Counted from the first letter of the stretch, positions 1 to 12,085 are shown. The stretch is 64,000 nt of DNA from Clusia tigrina (GCA_920105625.2 OV050030.1:427892240-427956239), one strand, 5' to 3'. The notes: generated by a model not told the origin, from the sequence alone. Translations and numbers: made by a program.

Positions 1-582
1 CCATATGTGAACGAGGAGTTCTCCTGCAACAATGCATGCTCATACATGGAAGAAGTTAAGGAGCTCGAAGGAAGCAAGGCAAGAGATTCCTCTGCTCCTT
101 TAGTCATTTAATTGAAGCTTAACGATGAAGAATCGGAGCAATTTCAACGGGAAATACACCACTTGCGAGAGACTGATCAGCGTTAATACTGTGATTTTAA
201 CATTCACGACTAAACATGAATGCAAAGTGCATTTAAATAACTTTGATCATTCGTTACTGTCTCAGGCATAGTTAATGCCATAGCGCTGTCCCTTTCTCTC
301 ACACACCAATGATACAGTAAGTGATCAATGAATCCGCTTTCCTTTTCTTTCCTGCATAATGTGTCTCTCCTTCTCACCTAATAGTTGGGGAATGTTGCAG
401 GACCTTCTGTAGTGACCTGGAAAACGTCAACATGTAATAAGGTCATTGATATTGACTTCTAGTCCAATTGTGAATTGGCAGCTGCAGTGGTGAATGCACA
501 TTTGAAATAAAATGGTGACTTAAATGAAATTCTTAAACATTGCAAAATATTTCTTAAGTAAATAGGAAAGAAACGTCAGTTC
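1..582. other. Gene-free flank
   Basis: No reading frame of useful length, splice pattern or repeat was seen here. It is ordinary A/T-rich spacer leading up to the SINE insertion. Confidence 0.5.
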
Positions 583-593
583 TAGATTATATG
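583..593. repeat. Target-site duplication, left copy
   Basis: TAGATTATATG occurs here and again, without mismatch, at 795-805. The two copies flank the tRNA-derived element exactly. An 11 bp perfect duplication is the usual mark of LINE-machinery (target-primed) insertion. Confidence 0.85.
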
Positions 594-794
594 AGCCACC
601 CTCTGTGGTCTAGTGGTAAGCATGCTACACTCACACCCCGAGGGTCGCAGGTTCAAATCCTGTCACGGGCTTGGGCTTCTTTCTATAAAATCTTTTTCTC
701 TTCGAGTCGAAAGCCTCTGTAGCTAGTACTCATTCCCCCAACACCTTACACTCATAATTAATTATGGTGTAAGATATAATAATAATAACAATAA
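594..794 (+). mobile_element. tRNA-derived SINE, about 201 bp
   Basis: The head resembles a tRNA. A box A-like stretch lies at 606-620 (TGGTCTAGTGGTAAG, closest to Glu/Asp/Gly tRNAs). A box B, GGTTCAAATCC, lies at 650-660, in a T arm that can still pair (GCAGG with CCTGT). The acceptor and anticodon stems do not pair properly, so this is not a working tRNA gene. A non-tRNA body of about 110 bp follows and ends in an A/T-rich ATAATAATAACAATAA-type tail. Perfect 11 bp duplications at 583-593 and 795-805 bound the element, so its length is well defined. SINEs of this kind are transcribed by RNA polymerase III and moved by a partner LINE; which LINE cannot be told from here. A TTTTT run at 693-697 lies inside the body and could end Pol III transcription early. 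The family name is not known to me. Confidence 0.85.
606..660 (+). promoter_or_regulatory. Internal Pol III promoter (boxes A and B) of the SINE
   Basis: Box A-like TGGTCTAGTGGTAAG starts at 606 and box B GGTTCAAATCC lies at 650-660. The spacing is normal for a type 2 Pol III promoter. Activity is inferred, not shown. Confidence 0.65.
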
Positions 795-805
795 TAGATT
801 ATATG
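795..805. repeat. Target-site duplication, right copy
   Basis: Exact second copy of the 11 bp at 583-593, directly after the A/T-rich tail of the SINE. Confidence 0.85.
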
Positions 806-2561
806 GATTTGAAGCATATCTACTGACATTACAAGAGCTCCCTGAAGTTCCGAAATAAACCTTTTCATTCTATCAGGGTCTGCATTATCTGTGATGGGTC
901 ATTCTAAGATTACCTCAGAGTTTAATGAGTCACCGGATCCCCCTCGAAAATAGAAAAATTATATCCCGTAGTTATCCTAAAACTTCCTCTACGTAGCTTC
1001 CATTTTGGTCACATTTCGAGAACCTTCCGCAACTGGAATAGAATAGAAATAAATGTTTTCGCACAGTTTCTGCAGTAGCACTGATGAAACTCTTAATATC
1101 CTGACGGAAATAGCATCACGTGAAAATTTAAATTTCGAAAGGATTATTTATTTCATGCTTCCTTGAATTCTTTATTCAGCTACTTTGCAGTCCTAAACTC
1201 TCCTCTATTATACAAGAATGGCAGAAGTCTTTACCATTATGTTTCTTCTCAATTTCAAACTGAATTCTTAGCTTAGAGATGCCCACCCAAGAAAGTAGTG
1301 GCCTCACAGAAAAATGCTAAACACATGGAAGGATTTTCCGTCCCTTCAAGTGAGTCGCAAACTTCTCTGAGTGTGTGTGCAAGTCATAAAACTCACTCAC
1401 ACCGACGCAAACAACTGAAGTCATTCCATGTGACGGATTTCCAACAACTACGACTGTTGCAATACACGATTAACGCTCACTCTGTGCCGCCTCCGCGCCT
1501 TCGCTCACCCGTCGGCGCACTCCACCGACGACCGTGTATACACCGGAGTTGTTTGCCTCATGCTCAGACATGTGAGCTCGTACTTGAATGTGGCAGCAGA
1601 AGGAAATCACCAGCGGCATTTCCCGTCATTCGCAGCATGTTAAGCAACAAATGCCAAAAGCAGCGCATTTAGCGGATTTTGCGGGTATGTGCGGATTTTT
1701 CACTTCTCGTACTTGCGCTGACTGCACTCGCCCCGCTCTTCCCACGCGCTCTGCTTTATGCGTTCAAAGACGAGTTGAGCACAGCTAAAGACGATATGCG
1801 GATAGGATACTCGATGGCGCATGTGGATATGAGGTGAGGTCACTGGGTCGCATGGAATTTAAAATGTCAGCGTGCTCATGTCATACGCCACCGTCACCAC
1901 CTCCGTCATCGTCATCGTCACCGCCACCGCCAACAACATCGCCACTCCTAAGCAGCCAGAAACGATTGCGACGGGTTCATTCATTTTCTTTGCCTTTTTT
2001 CTCAGATTTTTGCTTGTTTGTTATTTTCATAAGATTTTCTTTAGGATTTTCCACAAGACCGCTACACACGCACATGCAGACTTCACTCGCTCCCAGCACA
2101 GTCACATACACGCTTCCGCCACACGTCTTACAAGCAGCCGGAAAGCAGGCAAATTCCTAAAGTCATCTTTTAAAATATGCCACAAAGTGTTGCCATTTTT
2201 TCGATGAGCGAGGAGCAAGGGAATAAAGCCCCAACTTCCCTGTCCACCCCTGCCCCACCAGCTCTCCTATTAAAGCCACGTCAGCAAGCAAAATATGGCA
2301 ACTTGTTAAAATGGCGAAATATTCGTAGTAGTACAACTCCATGCTGGAGAATATCTTACTTCTGGCCAAGTGGTTATTGTGGATGTAGTTTCTCTTCTCT
2401 TCTTTCCTTGTTGCTGTTGGTGTTGTTTTTGCTCCTGCTATTGTTGTGGGCTTTTTGAAAATGTGCCGGGCTGAGCACAGCATGTTTATTTGCTTATTGT
2501 GGTATTTTGTGTGCTCTCAATATAGAATATGGGAGTGTTCAGTGTGTGTATTAATATCATC
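806..2561. other. Gene-free spacer with a CCN-rich tract
   Basis: Short overlapping open frames occur on both strands, but none shows a domain, splice context or start that I would trust. At about 1886-1940 there is a run of CCN/TCN triplets (cac, cgt, cat, gcc), which creates a Pro/Ser-rich frame by composition alone. Confidence 0.45.

Positions 2562-2590
<29 letters not shown>
2562..2590. repeat. (GT)n microsatellite
   Basis: About 14 uninterrupted GT dinucleotides. Confidence 0.95.
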
Positions 2591-2592
<2 letters not shown>

Positions 2593-2964
2593 GATATGTG
2601 CACACAAATAAATTGAAAAAGATTCTCAAATATGATAATGTCCATGAATTTACATTTTCATATGCTGCTCCACAGCCTGAGCTGTTCACGAGCCTCCCTG
2701 CAGCGAAACCGGGTGTTTGGGCAACTAAACAACTGCCTGGAAAGACAGCACCAACCCATTTTTCGCGTTCTTTGAGTTGTTGGGTAGAGAGGGTAAAAAC
2801 GGCTGTCGCATCATTAAAACTGTCGTCACAGATTTGGTATGTGAGGATTGCACTCACTAAAACATCCCTCTCCCTCACTGAGAACATCTCCCCACCCTGG
2901 AACCCATTTTACACTTCCTTCAAGGTGGAGATTCTCATTTTGTCCCTATTGGACTCTCAACATT

Positions 2965-3770
2965 ATTCCTGCATCCAGGTCCCGCTTTTTCCGCCGGAGC
3001 ACATTTTCCACATATTTATCTACGTGGTCCCAGTTTTCTCTCTTTGCTCCTTAGCATAACCTACACAATGTTTTCGGTGGCTAAAGTTTCCCCGATTTCC
3101 ATTTCAAGCGTGGTGCGTTGTGTTTGCCACCTTGTGCATTCGAAAAAGGTGTGCTCTGCATCATGCGCATTGCTGCCGCCGTATATGCACTCAGGCCCTC
3201 CATTTTTTGTTTCCATTCGGTGTAGATACTTGCAGAAGTATCCGTGACCAGACAGTAACTGCTTGAGGTAGAAATTGCCGCTTCCGGCTGTTCCTCCTAT
3301 ACACGTCGCTATGTTGGGTGTGAGTCTCGCTCTCCATCTTCCGCGACTCTCGGCGGCCCATCGTTCTTGCCAGTGGTGCACGGTTTACTGCTTTATATCC
3401 TGCGCGGTTCCTCTGGTATTTTTACCCATCTTGGCTTCTCGTAGGTGTTTGCGTTGGAGGGCCAAGAGATCGATAGAGGTTAAGCCGTTAGAATTGCCGG
3501 CTCCGATCCAGTACGGTACGCTGAAGCTACTCGCAGCGCTGCGGCTCGTTGCACGGGGGATAAAACTTTTCTTCGGGCGTGCACCTTCAGCTTGTCGGCC
3601 CACGATTCGCTACCATACAGCAGAATGGAGTGCGTTGTCATCAACAGAAGCCTCCTCTTGCTGGATGTCGGCCCTGCGATGTTTGCCACTAGTCTGCTGA
3701 GAGAAGCCGTTACCCGTGCTGCCTTCGTCGCATTTAACATTTGCGCCCATCGTAGTTGGAGTGGCGGCAA
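2965..3770 (-). pseudogene. Decayed 3' part of an R1-type non-LTR retrotransposon
   Basis: Read on the minus strand, conceptual pieces match the region after the reverse transcriptase core in R1-clade elements. A first piece (about 3770-3483) carries ILLYGSESWAD and VQRAAALRVASAYRT. After a frame change, an arginine/lysine-rich linker follows, then WQERWAAESRGRWRARLTPNI and SGHGYFCKYLHR. A cysteine/histidine stretch comes next (GPECIYGGSNAHDAEHTFFEC). Beyond an in-frame TAG and another frame change, a conserved tail reads NWDHVDKYVENVLRRKKRDLD (ending near 2968). The endonuclease and catalytic RT portion upstream are absent, so the copy is 5' truncated as well as frameshifted. It cannot encode protein. 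The clade is assigned from remembered family features, not from a search. Confidence 0.75.
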
Positions 3771-6700
3771 AAATAGAGGAGCTAAAGTAAAAAATAAGAA
3801 ATAATATTATTTAACTCTGTAAAAACTGTATACATACTCTATAAGAACTGTCCGTGGTGTTTGTTAAAGTTTTGAAAGTTTTATAAGAGCTTTAAATGCG
3901 TTTACTTTTTAGAGGCACTGAACAAGCTTTCAAACTTCTAAGGGAGTTTTCTTCTGCCAATTTCCTCAGTAATATCGCAATTTGCTGCAGGGGTGCTGGT
4001 ATGTGTATGTGTGCGTGTGGCTGGGTTAAGTCACTTGAAGGCAGAAAGAGAGCTCAAAGTAAAGTAATTCACAGTAAACAAGAACTGCAATATTAAGGCA
4101 AATAAAATGGTCGAAAGACTGACATCATTTTCTACAAAAATTACACGCTGGGGTATTTGTGCAAAATTCAAATCCTCCCACAGCGCAAAAGGGCTCACAC
4201 AGCCAAGCACAGAGAGGGACCAGGCAGTCGGAAACTATTCATAACAAATGAATATGTATACGCATACTTGCCACTTGGCAGGCAGCCCGCCCCGTTTGTT
4301 GGCAACCCACTAAATGTTATATTGCCAATATTATCCGGTTTAGCATCTTGCGACTATCCCAATTCAGCAACCGCGCACTCACCGCCGCATCCTGGCCACC
4401 GTTTTTCCGTCCGCCTGTTGTGGCCGTTGTTACTGTTGTGGTCCTCTACTGTCCTGACTGTGCGGGCTGTCCTAGCTTCGCTTTGTTTTATTTCGTTTCG
4501 TTGTGTTTATAGTTGAGTTATCAGTTTATTTTGTGTGAGGTGGCATTGTCGCTCGTTCTGTGTGCTCTCCCCCTGCACCCTCATTCAATCCAACTATTGA
4601 GAAGCAACCAACAATAACAGCAGCGGCGACAACTGCAAAATATTTCACACTCACTTGATTCCGTTGTAGTCATCGATGCCAAGTTGCTTCATGGGGGAAT
4701 TGGCTGTGGTGTCACTCTGTGCGAATGTCCTGCTGTCCCACTGTCCTGATGTCCTGCAGTTGTCAATGTTGGTGAGAATTGTAGCGGAGCTGAGCTGAGC
4801 TCTGCTTGTGTTGCTCCGTATTGTGTCGTGGTGATGTAGTTTTAAGTTTTATCAAGCTCGCAAACTTGGTTGGCTTTGGCTGCGCTGCATTCACCGAATG
4901 ACACACTTTCACACAGAATCCCAACAAAACTGTGTGCGACGCAAGCGAGAGTGAGGGGACAACAACATGTGTCGAACAAGGGCGTTTTTATTTTTATTTC
5001 AAATTGAAGTAAATAGAATCGCACAAGCAACAAGCAGTCTGCCGAATGATCCATTAAACAGCTCAATGCGATTACACTGTATTGAAACAGCGTTCAAGGA
5101 GAGCAAAGGCGATTAAAAGGACGACAGGAAATGTGATGCTTGGACAACTTGTTAGAAGTGATTCCCAAATCAAACAGAAGATTCATGCTGGGCCAACAGA
5201 GGTGTCTGGTGAGAGGAAAGTGACACAAGCACACAAATAGAATTAGAGTCAAACACCTTGGCTTTCCTTTAGAGGCACTTTGGCGATGTTTCACTTCTAC
5301 AGTGATGGCAGACGGAAACTAAATGCATCTACGAACAGCAGATTTATAAAATCAACCCTAATAGAATGATGAAGGGGACAACGAAATCAGAGGCTTTGTT
5401 ACGAGGAGACAACGAAATCACAGCTAAGGAGAGGAGCCGAGAAAAACACCACAAACACAGTTCAAGCTCTATAATAGCGTTGTAAGAATATAAGTTGTAC
5501 ACACTCTATAACATTATAAAGACTGAGAGGCATTCTTACAGTTCTACATAGAAATTTCTGTCTCCTTGAAGTCTTAAAATAAAAATTTATAAGGACTACG
5601 AACCCCACAATTGGTTCTCCATAAAAGCTTTATAAGGGTTCAATAAATGTATAACGTAATAATGAAACACTGTAAAGAGATTCAATGCTATTCTAGTTTA
5701 TCTCTCCTCTCTTGTAAGTTTGAATATGAGCTCACATTAAATTTGATGCTATTTGAGGCAGAGCCTTGATCTCGTATGTCACGTAATCAGAGCCAAATGT
5801 TCACACCTGCCACTCCAGGCTGTACAGCTCCATTGTTCGCTGCTCTCAGTATTGGCAGGCATGATAACTGCTGGCCGCAGGACATTTTCAGCAACTAACA
5901 AGCCTAATGACTTCAAAAAGGACACATTTTTCATTTTATCTTCATGCATGTTGGACAGAAAATGTTGCTTTTGTTGACACTCGAGGCTATTACGCCCCTT
6001 CGAGAAGGCCGGCAGCACTTTAAAACAAAAGTCAAACATGCTTTTTGCTGCTTGTACGGAACTTAAAGTGATTTATTCAGCATTGTCCTCTCACAAGTCC
6101 TGCTCGTACTAAGTGTTGCTGCTGCTGCCACTGCAACCGCCTTCCACAGCTCCTGCCGTCACGCTTATCTCACTGAAAAGGATACTTTATACTGTATTTC
6201 AATGTGCGAGTCGGGTACTCGTAACTAGGTACACATTTCTGCGTTTCCATTAATTTGAACAGAAATGCAAATACCCGAAAAGAATGCTCGCTAAAATGGC
6301 GGATGAAGTTACGCTTTACGCAACCCCGCCGCCACTTGGAGCCAGCATTTTTATCTCCTTGACTACTTTGCTCAGCAGTAAATTTGTTTGAAGGCACACT
6401 CCAACGCACGCACATGACATTTGAGCGCATAAACAACGCGAATTAATGGCAACAGCAGCGGGAGCAGTAGCACTCACACTACGCTCACAAGTGGCGTCGA
6501 CTGTGGTGGAATGGCTGCAGGCAGGCGAGGCAACGCTGGGGGTGGCGTTTAATTTGTACGCCAAAATTCAAAATTGCACGGTACTGTCAAAAACGCATTA
6601 AACGGCATTTTATCTCAATTAGTGTAGCAGAATAAGTTGAAAAGAAAGCGCACATTTGAAGGGTCCTTCGCTGCATGCACTCACCACTTAAAACGCTCAA

Positions 6701-9700
6701 CCGCTTGTGCGCGCCCAGTGCAGGGTTTAAAGTCAGCTGCTACCGTGCTGTGGAGTCCTGAGGGTGCTCCATATGTCCATGCATATGTGTTGGGTGCGAA
6801 TGTGTGTGTGTAGTCAGCAGTGAAGGGCGGGCTTGGACTGTGCATTTAACTTTGATTGTCCGTTTTCCATTTGCTGCAAAAACAACTACGAAAAGCAATT
6901 TGAGCGAAGTTTGCTGTGTTGCGGTTGCCGTTTCCTTGAAGCTGCAAAGCATTACACAACATTTCAGGACATGTTCACCATTTGGGTCCTCAGTTCAGTT
7001 TGGAATAGATTGTGAGCCTTGATTACTGCTGCTTGCAGCAAAGCTGCAATACTTTCAGTTAGTTAAGGTTTAGTGGCACAGAATGCAACCAAACGCCCTT
7101 TGTGCGATGATGTTCGCATTTCAGTGAACTTCAGTTGCTTTTTCCACAAATCTTTTCTCCATACGCGTTTGAGAGGATCAAAACAAATCTTCATCCTTGG
7201 AAAGAACGGCGCAGATTGCTCACTTCTGACGTTAAATGACTGCTCAGAGGCTCGATACGAGAGGCAAATTGTAAGGTTATGGCTCAGGTATGAAATTAAG
7301 GACACTATAGAATTGGATTGAGAATTTTAAAACTCCTTTAAAGCAGTTAAAAAGCATTGAATATTTGTAAGTAAGCCTTATAAGACCCCATATAACATAA
7401 TCTAAGAAGTCATTGACTTTATAGTTTCATACAGCAAATAAAAATAAATAATTTTAACTTTGTTTTTGAAATGTTAATTTACAATGCGGGTAACTTTAAA
7501 CCCTGGAAGGCCTTTTGAATAATGCTAGGAGTGTTATTCGACCTCCAGTGGAGTCAATTGTTGACATCTTACCAACACCGGTTGGAATTCTATATTAGCA
7601 CAACCAATATCGAATCTTCCCGCACAACATTGCTTTCTCGAACACTACAAAGTTATCCTAGAACAAGAAACCAATATCGCTGCTCCTTCCAATTGCTTAA
7701 GGTAACGCTTCCACAAAGTTTAAACGAAAGTTATTTCATAAACCAGTATCTAATTTCTGCTCCAACAATTTTAGCCCAGTTTAATGTGATGAAAGGACGA
7801 TTGTGGCACAGTCTTAGAGTCATACTTAAACGCCTTCAATGTTTATGACACTTGTTCCAACTATTCCCACATGCACTCTCTACCTCGATATGAAACGAAA
7901 CCTTTCCCTGTCCTGTGCCAATAATGATATTCTGTACAAATCGCGGATCAAAGTTTTAACGCACTCTACGTGCCGGTGAACTTTGCAGTCAGTTTTCAGT
8001 GCAGTCATTTAAATTTGAAATTTTGTAAAGTTTGCAGGTAAATGGCGCAACTTTCAGGGGCCTGGCTTTCAAAGTAGAAACTGTTTTGAGATTCTGGTAA
8101 GGAATCTTTGAAATGTTTACACGCAAATCCCCCAATATCGTCCACTCGAGTGGGAGACTACCTACAACTGTCCAGCACCTCACAGAGAAACTCCAAAATT
8201 CGATGATGGAATGTGTCCTTAAAATTTCCAAGAACTTCTTAAAGCGGCCCAACAGACTTTGTAAGATGAATTCGTACACAGCAAATGAGCTGAAATTTAT
8301 GCAGCCTAATGACAAATTCCGTAAAGTCTAAATTCATATATTTTGACACAATGACGCCCGGTCGCCTCCCGGGTCTCCCGGCGCACACACAGGCGCTTAG
8401 GTCGTACACTCGTGACCCAACATGCCCAGCTTCGTGCATTGTCATTTGCTGCTGTTTGCGTTTATATTCAAATAAAGAATCACATGACAGAACCATAGCA
8501 ACATGCGCCATCACAACAACAGGAAAACTAACCGCAGCAACAGCAAACGCACGCGTTAACAAACCACACGCTGCACAAAAAGGACCACACAAATTTTTTT
8601 TAACAAATTTCATCTTTTCAGATTAAAAATAATACACACACACACTCACATCCGCACGCTCAGAGATACACTCGTGCACGGAAAATGTGCCGTTAGTTGT
8701 TAAGGATACGACAATGCGAACGCACGTACAGAAAACTACGCTCGCATCTGATGCTGATGACGGACGTGACAGCTGCACAATGAGCCAGCGAGCGGGATGA
8801 ATGGCGACGCAAGAATGGGCGCAACCAGCAGCATTCATTTGAGCGAACATAGTAAACCTGTTGGCTGGCTGGCCTAAAATTTAATTCACCGCATTCCCTT
8901 TTCCGCATTCTTTTCCATTTTTCTTTTGCATGATTTTAGGCACTTGTAGCAAAATTTGAAAGTTTTTACGGACCACAGGTGGTCCCACGGAATATGATGT
9001 CTAGAATTACAATGTGCGATTCAAAAGTGGAATTTAATGAAAAACCCAACAGAATGATTAATGAAGAAGTAGCGCCTCTGCGTAGGTAATGACATCTAAA
9101 TGACGACGGCCCCTGGAAGTATGCTGAATTTTTTAAAGGACACCCGTTTGGAGTTTAAAGCAAAACTGAAAGTAAGTTTGATTTTTTCACTGCACTCGGA
9201 ATCATTTCGAGAACTTCGTTGACTAAGCGAACAAAAAATGGTGTGGGCGTGAATGGCCGCCAGATTGCTCCAGCTTTTTTCACACTCGCTTACGTGAATT
9301 TTTGATATTTTATGCAATGGTTTTGTTGACATAGTACATTTTTATGCAGTTGTTGTATTTCCACTGCGCTTGATTGAAGTCCTTGTTTGGCATATCAACC
9401 AAAATTTCAATATTTACCTGGCTTCGCTAACTCCATAAATCGAACAAGTTACGCGCTTACATTTGCACACATCTGCACTTTTCGAGTGGTTCAACTCGGT
9501 GATACTTGATGCATATTATTGTTCTGCTGTGTTTGTGGATTTGTGCCAGTAAAATACGGTTATTGCTAAGTTGTAGGACGTGGCATTATAAATAATAAAT
9601 AAATAATGATGTTTCTTTTTCGTTGTGAAACTTCTGAAGAGCAGGATCTGGTTCGCCCCTAACCAATTTTGGTACCAACACTACTAAATCGGCTCCAGTA

Positions 9701-9948
9701 TCATTATGGAAATCATGGAATTTTGTTAGAGCCTACCCTGGGCCATACTTGTAAATACTATAGAGCTGTTAATCCACAAGGAAAGAGCCACTGCAAAGAG
9801 TCCACAAGCTTCCACAACACATACATATGTACATATACAAGAATTTTTCAAAGCATCCATGTAGTCAAATTGGTTCACTATAAACTAAAGATGCGCGACG
9901 TACTTGCCCCGAAAATTTTCATTTCGAGATTTTGACATGCATGGGCAT
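3771..9948. other. Gene-free spacer
   Basis: About 6 kb in which all open frames are short (up to about 110 codons), unsupported by motif or codon pattern, and often open on both strands at once. No intact mobile element or RNA gene was recognised. I see nothing else that can be supported. Confidence 0.45.
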
Positions 9949-10195
9949 GTTTTCCATCATTATCCTACCTTTAAAGACGTCCATACTCTTAAGAAATGAT
10001 GTCATACAAGTACGTGTCGGGTCGGTTCGGCAGATATGAATGAACTGACATACATCAACAAGTTTTCCATAATTCTCCTATCTTTAAAGACCTCCATACT
10101 CTTGAGAAATGATGTCATACAAGTATGTACATATGTACATATGTATGCATGCGTCTGGTGTAGTCGGGTCGAGTCGGTTCGGCAGATATGAGCGA
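9949..10195. repeat. Two-copy local direct duplication
   Basis: Copy 1 runs about 9949-10041 and copy 2 about 10062-10195. Both start GTTTTCCAT, share CTTTAAAGAC, CATACTCTT and AGAAATGATGTCATACAAGTA, and end GTCGGTTCGGCAGATATGA. Copy 2 is longer because an ATGTACATATGTAC-type microsatellite has grown in its middle (10126-10150). Confidence 0.85.
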
Positions 10196-10724
10196 AGCTT
10201 AACTGATACTCTGAATTCGCGCATTCAAAAGAACATAACGAATTGCATGCAATGGGTTCAAAGACATGGTCGGATAGAAATAAGGTTATGGATGACCAAT
10301 TGTGTTTCTATTCAGTGAATTCTTCCCCTGTTCCTATGTAAATTGTGTTATTTGGTAATTACAAAATCTTTACAAAAATACACTAACGTTGCGAAATGGT
10401 AGTCAAACTACGATCAATATGACATTTTAGCTCCCATTGACTGCGTCTTCCACCCGAACTACCACCATGCTCACACAATGCATGGCGCAGTCATACTACA
10501 AAAACTACTAAACTACTAAAGACTTCATTTTGTTTTTCTGTGTACAAAGTACATAAGAAGAAAGTTCACTTGCTGTGCAAATATGCAAATAAAATGTCGT
10601 TTTAAATTTGAATCAGAACAATATGTGCATATTCCACAATCTCGAATTTGAAAATAAACAAAATGTTTAAAGAAACAACTAGAATTATATATTTATGTTA
10701 AAGCCAATGGAGTACTTACCCCTG

Positions 10725-10871
10725 ATCGGAAGTGCAAAAGAATCAGATTTCAAATGCTCGCTTTCACCAATTTCCGTAAATACATATTTACTATAAATAA
10801 TAAACACTTAACATCGGAACTGCAAAAACAATAAAATTTAAAATATAAGCTTTCACAAATGTCCGTAAATA
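10725..10871. repeat. Imperfect ~58 bp direct repeat, two copies
   Basis: Copies at about 10725-10782 and 10813-10871 share ATCGGAA, TGCAAAA, CTTTCAC and TCCGTAAATA in the same order. The start-to-start spacing is 88 bp. Surrounding sequence is A/T-rich with no coding signal. Confidence 0.65.
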
Positions 10872-11127
10872 GAAAGAATAAAACATGTTGCATTGTGCAT
10901 GTGCTGCAATTTATCCAACAATTTCATTTATTATTTTCTATATTTTAAACACACCGCATTCAACTTCCGTCGTCCGATTATCGACTGTATGTGGTAAGAA
11001 CATAGACTCAATTAACACGATATCTAAAATATGAAAAAAGGCAGCCGATCATTTAATATTATATTCCGATTTACTAAAATAGGGGAAATACTCACTCGCG
11101 ACGGTCATAGCAGAGAGCATACACATA

Positions 11128-11129
11128 TA
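11128..11129. repeat. TA target-site copy, left of the mariner
   Basis: TA directly outside the left inverted repeat, matched by TA at 12084-12085. This is the standard Tc1/mariner target duplication. Confidence 0.8.
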
Positions 11130-12083
11130 CGAGGTGTGATCAAAAGATAACCGTAATTTTCATCTTTTCGTGAGTTACGTATGTTCGATGTTCGCATTTT
11201 TTTTTTTATGTTGATACACATGTCTGTTATATATGTTGGCAATACCAACCATTTTGGATTGTCAGTTTGTTTTTGACAGATAAAAAGGTTAGTCGTGTTT
11301 TGGTGTGCTCTTCGATTTTGTACTATTCGAAAAAATGGATCAAAGAAACTGTATTCAGTTTTGTGAAAAAAAAATGAAATTAAATGCGCAAGGACATTTG
11401 AAATGTTGACTGTGGCCTTTGGCGAGTCTACTATGAGCAGAACACAAGTTCAATTGTGGTATAACCGGTTTAAGGAAGGCCGAGAAGATGTATTGACAAT
11501 GACGATGCTCGTCCTGGTCGCCCGAGCACGTCAACAACCGATGAAAACATTGACGCAGTGAAGAAAATGATTTTGGATAATCGTCAAATCACTATCAGAG
11601 AGGTTGCTGATGATGTTGGCATATCGTTCGGCTCATGCCAAGCAATTTTTACGGATGTTTTAGGCATGAAACGGGCGGCAGCGAAGATTGTTCCAAAATT
11701 GCTAAATTTTGAGCAAAAACAACGTCGCATGGACATCGCTCAGGAGCTGTTTTTGGCCAAAAACAAAACCGTTATCATGCCTCAACCACCGTATTCACCG
11801 GACTTGGCCCCCGCTGCCTTTTTCCTCTTTCCAAAACTGAAGACACCGATGAAAGGAAAGCGTTTTGCTACGATTGAGGAGATAAAAGAGAAATCGAAAC
11901 AGGAGCTGTTGGCGATACCAAAAAAAGCGTTTCAGAAGTGTTTCAAGGATTGAAAAAAACGCTGGTATAAGTGTATTTTATCTGAGGGGAATTACTTTAA
12001 AGGGGACAAGATAGTTGTTGATGAATAAATAAATACTTTATTTTTTGATCACACAATAACGGTTATTTTTTGATCACACCTCG
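11130..12083 (+). mobile_element. Internally deleted mariner element, 954 bp, both ends intact
   Basis: The termini are inverted repeats of about 28 bp (11130-11157 and 12056-12083), both starting CGAGGTGTGATCAAAA, with two mismatches between arms. TA flanks each side. Full-length mariners are about 1.3 kb, so roughly 350 bp are missing. The internal sequence is a broken transposase gene (separate entry). With both ends present the element could in principle be moved by a transposase supplied elsewhere. The right end also carries a second copy of TTTTTTGATCACAC just inside the terminus (about 12040-12053). It is non-autonomous and probably fairly young, since the arms are nearly identical. 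Confidence 0.9.
11335..12027 (+). pseudogene. Broken mariner transposase
   Basis: The probable original start is ATG at 11335 (MDQRNCIQF). The frame is lost at a run of nine A residues near 11366 and again near 11490, where extra bases interrupt GREDV and NDDARPGRPSTST. A clean frame then runs 11558-11953. It holds the helix-turn-helix part (LDNRQITIREVADDVGISF, then CQAIFTDVLGMKRAAAK) up to RRMDIAQEL, and jumps directly to FLAKNKTVIMPQPPYSPDLAP. The deletion, at about 11748, removes the segment carrying the first two catalytic aspartates of the DD34D triad. Only the third (SPDLAP) remains. At 11951 a TGA follows CFKD, where a tryptophan codon would be expected, and KKRWYKC continues in frame afterwards up to about GDKIVVDE. 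The protein cannot be catalytic. Confidence 0.85.
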
Positions 12084-12085
12084 TA
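12084..12085. repeat. TA target-site copy, right of the mariner
   Basis: TA directly after the right inverted repeat, partner of 11128-11129. Confidence 0.8.

Noticed and set aside
601..672. A functional tRNA gene
   Set aside because: Only boxes A and B and the T arm hold up; acceptor and anticodon stems do not pair, and the flanking duplications show it is a SINE head.
2529..3059. 176-codon frame starting near a GT repeat
   Set aside because: It begins with repeat-encoded Val/Cys and runs antisense into the retrotransposon relic.
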